Shown here in pieces: positions 16,183 to 21,813 of a DNA stretch of 49,189 bases. The stretch covers positions 1 through 49,189 of the forward strand of contig JAUYMU010000034.1 of the NCBI GenBank assembly GCA_030698405.1. Reading direction: 5' to 3'. The position numbers were made by a program, and so were the translations under genes. The notes below the pieces were generated by a model. The model was not told the origin of the DNA. It saw only the letters and a list, made by a program, of their open reading frames with translations, and made no database searches. Every line of letters begins with the position of its first letter. Position 1 is the first letter of the stretch. The stretch is from Bacteroidota bacterium (lineage in GTDB: Bacteria; Bacteroidota; Bacteroidia; Bacteroidales; Prolixibacteraceae).

Positions 16183-16228
16183 TTGACTTTTCGAAAATAG
16201 TTCTTAATTTTGACAGATTATGTCAAAA
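16183..16228 (+). promoter_or_regulatory. Promoter and inverted-repeat operator of the MntA/HepT module
   Basis: TTG (16183-16185), a 19-bp spacer and TAATTTTG (16205-16212) form a Bacteroidota-type promoter. A perfect 8-bp inverted repeat, TTTTGACA-N5-TGTCAAAA (16208-16228), overlaps the -7 element and the expected start site. It is the natural operator for the helix-turn-helix domain of the protein encoded just downstream. It also shows that the TTG codon at 16210 belongs to the promoter and is not a translation start. Confidence 0.7.
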
Positions 16229-16242
16229 CAAAACCATTCAAA

Positions 16243-16833
16243 ATGGACACTCTTGGCGAAACGCTACGGAAACTTCGGGAAGAAAAGCAGTTACCCTTGC
16301 GGATAGTTGCTTCTTACCTCGATATTGATCAAGCCATATTGAGCAAAGTAGAGCGCGGGCATCGCAAATTGAACCGTGATCAGTTAGTGAAACTTGCCCA
16401 ATATTTTCAGGTGAAGGAAGAAACTTTACTGGTTTCGTGGCTATCAGATAAACTGGTTTATGAACTGGAAGATGAGGATTTGGCCTTGAAAGCATTGCAA
16501 TTGGCAGAGGATCATTTAGCCTATATGGCATTCAAAAAGATTGATCGCAATGAAATCAAAAAGCAATTAATTGCCGGTATTTCGAAATTTGAAAAAATAA
16601 GAAAAGCCTGGATTTATGGTTCATTTTCGCGTGAAGATGACGGACCCAAAAGTGATATTGACATTGCCATTGAAGCGAGTGACGATTTTAGCTATTTTGA
16701 TTTGGCCGATGTTCAGTATCAGCTCGAAAAGTTGGTGAACCGGAAGGTTGACGTAGGCTTCATGGACAAGTTTAGACCACATATTCTGGAAAATGTGAAA
16801 CCCGATTTAAAACTAATATATGAAGAAGGATGA
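16243..16833 (+). CDS. HTH-fused MNT nucleotidyltransferase antitoxin (MntA-like)
   Basis: 196 residues from ATG 16243. Residues 1-65 are an XRE helix-turn-helix (LRKLREEKQLPLRIVASYLDI...ILSKVERGHRKL). Residues about 115-195 are a minimal nucleotidyltransferase with the active-site signature G126-S127...D138-I-D140 and a later RKVDVGF strand. In MntA-HepT systems the MNT protein neutralises the HEPN toxin by adding AMP to it. The added XRE domain would let it repress its own promoter at the inverted repeat upstream. It overlaps the HepT gene by 14 bp, as expected of a coupled module. The active-site residues are intact, although the partner toxin is damaged. Confidence 0.88.
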   Translation: MDTLGETLRKLREEKQLPLRIVASYLDIDQAILSKVERGHRKLNRDQLVKLAQYFQVKEETLLVSWLSDKLVYELEDEDLALKALQLAEDHLAYMAFKKIDRNEIKKQLIAGISKFEKIRKAWIYGSFSREDDGPKSDIDIAIEASDDFSYFDLADVQYQLEKLVNRKVDVGFMDKFRPHILENVKPDLKLIYEEG

Positions 16834-17104
16834 TCATCTGGAAAGTTTTAAGCGTTTACAACAAATTCAGGAAGCAATTGTACGCATTCAAGAATATGTT
16901 CGGGATCAATCGTTTGCTTCATTTTGTCAGTCCGGTTTAATCCACGATGCTGTTCTTTATCAGTTCTCGGTGATCGGCGAAGCCATCATTCATGTTGAAA
17001 ATGAGAAACTTGATAAATACGACTATCCGTGGCACAAGGTGCGGTCTTTCAGAAATATTTACCATATTTCGTTGCCTATCGGTCCATCCGTTTTGATTTC
17101 GTAA
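16820..17104 (+). pseudogene. HepT-like HEPN toxin truncated at its C-terminus
   Basis: The frame codes for 94 residues. Residues 1 to about 80 match HepT: repeated helices, HDAVLYQFSVIGEAI, then WHKVRSFRNIY. The conserved HEPN RNase motif should continue as RN-x(3-4)-H-x-Y followed by about 25 residues. Instead, from about 17059 the frame reads through the complement of the mazE 3' end (...SLPIGPSVLIS) and stops. The accidental H after RNIY gives R-x3-H rather than R-x4-6-H, and the final helix is gone, so toxin activity is unlikely. The gene is translationally coupled to the MNT antitoxin. The likely cause is a deletion that joined this gene to the convergent mazE gene. Confidence 0.75.
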
Positions 17105-17301
17105 TGCACATTATCTTCCGAAATCAACGAAATCAATTCATCAATTGAATATTCATTTTTTCGTTTCGGAGCAATGGTGATTTTATCTCCATCGATACTG
17201 ATCTCAATCGAAGATCCTTCGGTAATTCCGGCTTGTGTTGAAAAAGATTTGGGAATGCGAACCCCCAAACTGTTACCCCATTTTTTTACTTTAGTTTCCA
17301 T
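17059..17301 (-). CDS. mazE: MazE-like antitoxin (AbrB/SpoVT fold), without its toxin
   Basis: 80 residues from ATG 17301. The N-terminal swapped-hairpin DNA-binding motif is clear (VKKWGNSLGVRIPKS, then SIEISIDGDKITI), and the C-terminal toxin-wrapping tail ends DGPIGNEIW, the usual MazE terminus. The frame also opens at 17352 without family similarity. In MazEF operons the toxin gene follows at once on the same strand. Here the next sequence, reading leftwards, is the truncated hepT gene in the opposite direction, so mazF is absent. The orphan antitoxin may persist as a self-regulating DNA-binding protein or protect against a MazF encoded elsewhere. Confidence 0.85.
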   Translation of the reverse strand: METKVKKWGNSLGVRIPKSFSTQAGITEGSSIEISIDGDKITIAPKRKNEYSIDELISLISEDNVHYEIKTDGPIGNEIW

Positions 17302-17408
17302 CGTTGTATAAACATTGAATATACAAATTTGGTATTTTATTTTTGATCTCAATACCTAAAGCGAATATTTCTTCATCTCAAATTTTCATACATTTGAAGA
17401 AAAAAGAA

Positions 17409-17642
17409 ATGGACACAAAAGAACTTCAGGAAAGCATTATTCAAAAGATTCGTCGCACCAACGATGATGAACTGCTCAATTATCTGAACCAACTTTTGAG
17501 TAATGAAGTGGAACAAGAAACATATTACACTTCTGATGATCAAAAAGCAAAAATAAAAGAAGGACAAGAACAGATAGCAAGGGGAAATTACTATACCAAT
17601 GAGCAGGTAGAAAAAGAGATTGACGAATGGCTAAATAAATAA
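17409..17642 (+). CDS. Orphan antitoxin-like small protein
   Basis: 77 residues from ATG 17409: acidic, helical, with IQKIRRTNDDELLNYLNQLL and a tail EQVEKEIDEWLNK. This is typical of small Bacteroidota antitoxins paired with RelE/ParE toxins. A TACATTTG box (17389-17396) lies 13 bp upstream, giving a nearly leaderless transcript. No toxin gene follows on the same strand. Instead a bidirectional terminator and a ParE-like gene in the opposite orientation come next, and that toxin has its own antitoxin upstream. I therefore treat this protein as an orphan, though cross-neutralisation of the convergent toxin cannot be excluded. Confidence 0.65.
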   Translation: MDTKELQESIIQKIRRTNDDELLNYLNQLLSNEVEQETYYTSDDQKAKIKEGQEQIARGNYYTNEQVEKEIDEWLNK

Positions 17643-17673
17643 AGAATAAAATTTCAAAGCAATTTTATTCTTT
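17641..17673. terminator. Bidirectional intrinsic terminator
   Basis: A perfect 13-bp inverted repeat (AAAGAATAAAATT at 17641-17653, AATTTTATTCTTT at 17661-17673) with a 7-nt loop lies between the convergent orphan antitoxin and ParE-like toxin genes and overlaps the ends of both. T-runs follow on both strands. Confidence 0.75.
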
Positions 17674-17995
17674 TTACAGGAGAGATATTTCGAGGAATGC
17701 ATTGACTGGAATGGAAAATACGCAATACTTCCACTTGCTCTAATTCAATACGATAGATTATAAGATAAGAACCCAGAATGATATTTCGATACTTTTTACT
17801 TTTTGAGGACAGAAACCTAACTTCTGGAAACATCAGATACTGATAGTCAAGATTCCAAACAAGCATATAAATTTCAGAAACAAATGTTTTGGCTGCGTTA
17901 AAACCAAATGTTTCCTTGCCATATTCGAAAACAACCTTTATGTCGTTCTGGAATTCAGTAGATAAAACTACTCGCTTTCTTTCGTTTGCAGCCAT
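17654..17995 (-). CDS. ParE/RelE-family toxin
   Basis: 113 residues of the ParE/RelE fold: an N-terminal VVLSTEFQNDIKVVFEYGKETFG helix, a GFNAAKTFVSEI segment, then beta strands YRNIILGSYLIIYRI and VEVLRIFHSSQ. ParE members poison DNA gyrase and RelE members cut mRNA on the ribosome. No diagnostic catalytic set lets me decide, but the length and the YLIIYRIE...VLRIFH pattern favour the ParE side. The gene starts inside the last codons of its antitoxin (28-bp overlap), which indicates translational coupling. It appears complete. Confidence 0.85.
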   Translation of the reverse strand: MAANERKRVVLSTEFQNDIKVVFEYGKETFGFNAAKTFVSEIYMLVWNLDYQYLMFPEVRFLSSKSKKYRNIILGSYLIIYRIELEQVEVLRIFHSSQCIPRNISPVKRIKLL

Positions 17996-18144
17996 TGTTC
18001 AAAATCTTTCATTCCTTCCTGAATTGTGAGAAAAGGTCCTGATTCAGCTTTTCTGATCTCCTCAATAAGTTCTTGTTCAGACAATGGCTTATTGGTCGGA
18101 TAAACCAATCTTTTCCCACTTTTAAGTTCTGTTGATTTCTTCAT
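17968..18144 (-). CDS. Small antitoxin partner of the ParE-like toxin
   Basis: A 58-residue product on the minus strand, ATG at 18144 and TAG at 17968-17970. It is acidic and helical: MKKSTELKSGKRLVYP, then SEQELIEEIRKAESGPF and a tail FEQWLQTKESE. The size, position directly upstream of a ParE-like gene and 28-bp overlap with it are the usual arrangement of an antitoxin. The GPFLTIQEGMKDFEQW segment resembles the toxin-binding part of small Bacteroidota antitoxins. No DNA-binding domain is obvious. Too short to appear in a standard ORF screen. Confidence 0.75.
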   Translation of the reverse strand: MKKSTELKSGKRLVYPTNKPLSEQELIEEIRKAESGPFLTIQEGMKDFEQWLQTKESE

Positions 18145-18214
18145 GTTGAAAATATTTCTTCAAATTTACAACTTAGCAACAATAATTGGAAGTAATGATC
18201 AAATAAAAATAAAT

Positions 18215-18256
18215 AAAGGCACAAAGCTTCCGGATTCCTCCGTGCTTTGTGCCTTT
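18215..18256 (-). terminator. Intrinsic terminator of the GGGtGRT operon
   Basis: A perfect 13-bp inverted repeat, AAAGGCACAAAGC with GCTTTGTGCCTTT, and a 16-nt loop. On the minus strand the stem is followed by a T-rich run (TTTATTTATTTTTATTT). It lies 21 bp past the stop of the GGGtGRT gene. Confidence 0.85.
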
Positions 18257-18276
18257 GTATTTTATACTTTTCAGAA

Positions 18277-19269
18277 TTATGCCTGCGAAATTGCAACAGC
18301 TACAGCAACAGAAGCTCCAACCATTGGGTTGTTACCCATTCCTATCAATCCCATCATCTCAACGTGAGCCGGAACTGAAGATGAACCGGCGAACTGTGCG
18401 TCGGAGTGCATACGTCCCATGGTGTCGGTCATTCCGTAAGAGGCAGGACCAGCGCCCATGTTGTCAGGATGCAAAGTACGGCCTGTACCACCGCCTGAGG
18501 CTACCGAGAAATATTTTTTGCCTTGTTCAATGCATTCTTTTTTGTAAGTACCGGCAACCGGATGCTGGAAACGTGTTGGGTTGGTTGAGTTACCGGTTAT
18601 GGAAACATCAACACCTTCGCTGTGCATAATGGCCACACCTTCGCGAACATCGTTAGCGCCATAGCAATTTACTTTTGCTTTGTCGCCTTTTGAATAAGCG
18701 ATGCGTTGTACTTCTTTCAACTCACTTGTATAATAATCGAAATCAGTTTCAACATATGTGAAACCGTTGATGCGTGCGATGATTTTAGCAGCATCTTTAC
18801 CCAAACCATTCAGGATAACACGCAAAGGTTCAGTGCGCACACGGTTTGCCGATTTGGCAATACCAATAGCGCCTTCAGCAGCAGCAAACGACTCGTGACC
18901 GGCAAGGAAAGCGAAACATTTGGTTTCTTCTTTCAGCAACATGGCTGCAAGGTTTCCGTGACCAATACCAACTTTACGATCATCAGCAACAGAGCCGGGG
19001 ATACAGAAAGCCTGAAGTCCAATACCCAATGTTGCAGCAATTTCAGCAGCATCGGTTTGTCCTTGTTTGATGGCGATAGCGCCACCCACGATATAAGCCC
19101 ACATGGCGTTTTCGAACGCAATGGGTTGAATGTCTTTTACTACTTTGTAAACATCCACGCCTTTGTCGTCGCATATTTTTCTGGCTTCTTCCAATGAAGA
19201 AATGCCGTAAGAATTCAACACTTCATTGATCTTGTTGATTCTTCTGTCGTAACTTTCAAATAATGGCAT
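18277..19269 (-). CDS. GGGtGRT protein, function unknown
   Basis: 330 residues matching the family named after its GGGTGRT motif, seen here as SGGGTGRTLHPDNM. Other conserved-looking stretches are GIGHGNLAAMLL, FLAGHESFAAAEGAIG and a Gly/Met-rich C-terminus (MMGLIGMGNNPMVGAS). No signal peptide or membrane segment is present. The gene follows the NifU-like gene by 12 bp. The pair is found together in many strict anaerobes, so a shared iron-sulfur-related or anaerobic metabolic role is likely, but the reaction is unknown to me. A strong terminator follows it. Confidence 0.85.
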   Translation of the reverse strand: MPLFESYDRRINKINEVLNSYGISSLEEARKICDDKGVDVYKVVKDIQPIAFENAMWAYIVGGAIAIKQGQTDAAEIAATLGIGLQAFCIPGSVADDRKVGIGHGNLAAMLLKEETKCFAFLAGHESFAAAEGAIGIAKSANRVRTEPLRVILNGLGKDAAKIIARINGFTYVETDFDYYTSELKEVQRIAYSKGDKAKVNCYGANDVREGVAIMHSEGVDVSITGNSTNPTRFQHPVAGTYKKECIEQGKKYFSVASGGGTGRTLHPDNMGAGPASYGMTDTMGRMHSDAQFAGSSSVPAHVEMMGLIGMGNNPMVGASVAVAVAISQA

Positions 19270-19281
19270 AGCTGTTTTCTC

Positions 19282-19971
19282 CTATTCTTTACGTGGGTCA
19301 ATTACTTTCACTGCATCTTCCATACGGCCATATTTGCCTGAAGCTTTAACGATTGCTTCGTTGGCATCCATACCGGTTTTGATCATGTCCATCATACGAC
19401 CCAGGCTTACGAATTCGTAACCAATGATTTCGCTCGATTCGCTCAAACCGATTTTGGTGATGTAACCTTCAGCCATTTCGAGGTAACGTGGACCTTTGGC
19501 CACAGTTCCGTACAGAGTTCCGGTAACACCACGAAGACCTTTACCCAAATCTTCCAGACCAGCGCCAATTGGCAATCCACCTTCTGAAAAAGCTGTTTGC
19601 GTACGACCGTAAACAATTTGCAGGAACAATTCGCGCATGGCAACATTGATTGCATCGCAAACCAGGTCGGTATTCAGCGCTTCGAGGATGGTTTTTCCAG
19701 GAAGAATTTCAGAAGCCATTGCAGCCGAATGGGTCATGCCGGTACAACCAATTGTTTCGATCAATGCTTCCTGAATAATACCTTCTTTTACATTCAGGGT
19801 TAACTTGCAGGCGCCTTGCTGCGGGGCACACCAGCCAACTCCGTGGGTCAGGCCCGAAATGTCTTTTACTTCTTTGGCTTTTACCCAACGTCCTTCTTCA
19901 GGAATTGGAGCCGGGCCATGATTCGCTCCCTGAGCAACGCAGATCATGCCTTCAACTTCATGTGTAAACAT
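19282..19971 (-). CDS. NifU-like iron-sulfur scaffold-type protein
   Basis: 229 residues related to the NifU/IscU scaffold fold but longer than IscU (about 130). Candidate cluster-ligand cysteines are in VGWCAPQQGACKL and IGCTGMTHSAAMASE, and a third is in TDLVCDAINVAM. The IGCTG...SAAMASE block corresponds to the C-x-G-x-x-x-S region of IscU. The C-terminal part (residues about 130-229) is an extension peculiar to this subgroup. It is the first gene of a two-gene operon with the GGGtGRT protein. No nitrogenase or Isc genes are nearby. I infer a dedicated scaffold or carrier role for its partner rather than housekeeping assembly. Confidence 0.82.
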   Translation of the reverse strand: MFTHEVEGMICVAQGANHGPAPIPEEGRWVKAKEVKDISGLTHGVGWCAPQQGACKLTLNVKEGIIQEALIETIGCTGMTHSAAMASEILPGKTILEALNTDLVCDAINVAMRELFLQIVYGRTQTAFSEGGLPIGAGLEDLGKGLRGVTGTLYGTVAKGPRYLEMAEGYITKIGLSESSEIIGYEFVSLGRMMDMIKTGMDANEAIVKASGKYGRMEDAVKVIDPRKE

Positions 19972-20031
19972 ATAGTCTAATTTTTAATTTGAAATATATT
20001 GAGAACTCATTTTTAAAATAGTTTGATCCAT

Positions 20032-20085
20032 GCCCGTCTGCTAAAGCAGACGGCAAAGGATAATGCTTCGATCATGGACTATCGC
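20032..20085. repeat. Repeat with covarying hairpin, copy 2
   Basis: GCCC..GTCTGCT-aa-AGCAGAC..GGCAAAGGATAAT followed by a GATC tail. The hairpin (20034-20053) has 9-bp arms. The unit matches 5839-5885 outside the stem, with compensating changes inside it. It lies in the 245-bp gap between the NifU-like and DUF190 genes. The rest of that gap holds a GCGGCAGGCAGG palindrome fragment near 20134-20150 and no gene. Confidence 0.55.
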
Positions 20086-20216
20086 TTATAGTAGCTTTCT
20101 TTCTCTGAAAACTGCTACTGCGACTCCTTCCCGCGGCAGGCAGGAAAGTTCCAGGTCTGCTTTGTCGATTGGTTTCTGTTTTTTCTGAAAACTGTGACTG
20201 CGACTGACCACTTTTT

Positions 20217-20582
20217 CTAGACGTCGAACAGGTGTTTCTGTCCTGATTTGTACAACAAAACCGTTGTCTTATCGAGGGTCACCAAACATCCGTATTTCAT
20301 CGCTTCGAGCTGGGGACGAACAAATTCGTAGAATGCCCTAATTTTTTCTTCTTCATCAATCAATTCAACCACCAAAGGCACCTTATCGCTCACCTCCCAG
20401 AATTTATAGGAATGGATGACCGAGCTTGCCCCAAATCCCATGATGCCTTTTACAACTGTTGCTCCGGCAATTCCTTTCTTTTTTGCCTGAAATACAATGT
20501 ATTCATACAAAGGAGTTTGGTTAACCTGATCGGTTGATCCAAGATAGATCTTCAATACCCAGGCTTCTGTGTTACTTTCCAT
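20217..20582 (-). CDS. DUF190 family protein
   Basis: 121 residues of the PII-like alpha/beta DUF190 family: ALVLKIYLG-type start (here WVLKIYLGSTDQ), a loop KKGIAGATVVKGIMGFG, and PLVVELIDEEEKI. It lies 2 bp downstream of crcB and behind the fluoride riboswitch. DUF190 genes commonly accompany crcB, which suggests a regulatory or accessory role in fluoride export, by analogy with other PII-like proteins that control channels. No catalytic residues are apparent. Cytoplasmic. Confidence 0.88.
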   Translation of the reverse strand: MESNTEAWVLKIYLGSTDQVNQTPLYEYIVFQAKKKGIAGATVVKGIMGFGASSVIHSYKFWEVSDKVPLVVELIDEEEKIRAFYEFVRPQLEAMKYGCLVTLDKTTVLLYKSGQKHLFDV

Positions 20583-20584
20583 TT

Positions 20585-20962
20585 TTAAATAAGTTTAATG
20601 ATGAAACGTCCGGCATAAACAGCCATCAGACCCAGAAAAAAACTGAGTGATGCGTAAAGAGCAAAACGAAACCATTCATCCTGACGAATCAGCATATAGG
20701 CATCGTTCGAAAAGGTTGAGAATGTTGTAAAACCGCCGCAGATTCCAACAGTCAGGAATAATCGGATTTCAGGACTAAGAAAATCGCCTTTTTCGCTAAT
20801 GCCGTAAATAATGCCAATGAGCAGGCATCCAACAATGTTTACTAAAAAAGTGCTCCAGGGAAAAACAGATGCGACATTGACCTGAAAGTAGCGGGAAATT
20901 AAAAACCGGGCGACAGTTCCGATGAATCCACCCAATCCGACAATCATGATTGATTTTACCAT
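20585..20962 (-). CDS. crcB: Fluoride exporter CrcB/Fluc
   Basis: 125 residues with four transmembrane helices, the usual size of a dual-topology Fluc channel. Family motifs are GGFIGTVARF near the N-terminus, FPWSTFLVNIVGC and the GICGGFTTFSTFSND stretch, which carries the fluoride-coordinating Phe and polar-track residues. It exports fluoride passively across the inner membrane. The gene sits directly behind a fluoride riboswitch and is followed by DUF190. A single copy is present, so it probably works as an antiparallel homodimer. Confidence 0.95.
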   Translation of the reverse strand: MVKSIMIVGLGGFIGTVARFLISRYFQVNVASVFPWSTFLVNIVGCLLIGIIYGISEKGDFLSPEIRLFLTVGICGGFTTFSTFSNDAYMLIRQDEWFRFALYASLSFFLGLMAVYAGRFIIKLI

Positions 20963-20989
20963 AAATTTATGTATTCAAAAATTAATTTA

Positions 20990-21050
20990 TTGGTAGATGT
21001 CATCAGCCTGATTGGAAAAACAGGCGGTTAAAGGCTGACCTCATTGCCGG
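20990..21050 (-). ncRNA. Fluoride riboswitch (crcB motif)
   Basis: On the minus strand, 28 bp upstream of the crcB start, the sequence reads GGCAATGAGGTCAGCC, TTTAACCGCC, a short loop, then GGCTGATGACATCTACC. This matches the crcB-motif consensus: the G-rich start, the invariant AACCGCC of the pseudoknot and the closing GGCTGATGNC..CTAC. It is expected to sense intracellular fluoride and to turn on crcB and the DUF190 gene when fluoride is bound. Confidence 0.85.
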
Positions 21051-21135
21051 CTGCAAAGGTAATTATTCCAAAAGGAAGGTTAGCATCCAAACAATTATTT
21101 AGGATCAGTCTAAATTAGTGTTTTATATTATTGTT

Positions 21136-21813
21136 TTATATCGTAATCCAACTGAATTTCAATGGTAATTTGTTCTTAAATACAATACTACCGGTTTCTC
21201 CATTGGGACATAAAAATGATTCCTGATTCAAATTTAACTGACTCAGGTTGTTTTCGGCAGATCCTGTTACAGTAACCGAAGTTAGATCTTCGACCAATCC
21301 AACGCCCGCAGCTTTAAGAAAGGCCTCTTTTAATGTCCAGATTTCAGTAAATCTTTCGGCCAAATTACCACTTTTACAATAGTTGGATTCTGCATCCGAA
21401 AATGCATATTTAATCAGCGATGGGATATCTTCTCTTCCGCTTAACTTTTCAATATCAACTCCAATCCGACCTGAATGATTAAATCCGAGCAAAAATGAAT
21501 TATTCGAGTGGCTGACATTAAAAAACAGCTTGCTGTCAACCATATGAAGTTTTCCAAATCGATTTTTTTCGAATTCAATAATCTGTGGATTAATGGATAG
21601 ATAAGAACCCAAAACCAAGCGCAAGCCAGCCCTGCACGAAAGCCAGGTACTTTTTTGCCCCGGACCTCTAAGTCTTTCAGCGTAGATTAGCTCTTCGGAT
21701 GTCAGAATTTCGTGTAAATCCAGATTTTCAGCCAGTGAATTGGTTCCGTAAACAATCAGCAAATCCTTGCTGCCGGTTATTTCCTTAATATTTCCGGATT
21801 TCTGCCAGTTCAT
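21136..21813 (-). CDS. 4'-Phosphopantetheinyl transferase (Sfp type)
   Basis: 225 residues. It transfers the 4'-phosphopantetheine arm of CoA to a carrier-protein serine. The Sfp-type motifs are present: FNVSHSNN (CoA contact), GVDIEK (Mg-binding acidic pair) and FTEIWTLKEAFLKAAGVGL, the WxxKEAxxKxxG block. The length is typical of the Sfp group. The start overlaps the end of the NRPS gene by 4 bp, so it almost certainly activates the carrier domain of that protein (Ser 1101). It is the last gene of the exopolysaccharide operon. The downstream side holds the fluoride riboswitch. Confidence 0.93.
   Translation of the reverse strand: MNWQKSGNIKEITGSKDLLIVYGTNSLAENLDLHEILTSEELIYAERLRGPGQKSTWLSCRAGLRLVLGSYLSINPQIIEFEKNRFGKLHMVDSKLFFNVSHSNNSFLLGFNHSGRIGVDIEKLSGREDIPSLIKYAFSDAESNYCKSGNLAERFTEIWTLKEAFLKAAGVGLVEDLTSVTVTGSAENNLSQLNLNQESFLCPNGETGSIVFKNKLPLKFSWITI

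Noticed and set aside
16210-16242. TTG start for the XRE-MNT protein
   Set aside because: The TTG is part of the -7 promoter element and of the operator repeat, so it would lie upstream of the transcript start; ATG 16243 begins the helix-turn-helix domain.
18249-18629. 126-codon plus-strand frame opposite the GGGtGRT gene
   Set aside because: It is antisense to a well-conserved gene and crosses the terminator region; no recognisable domain.
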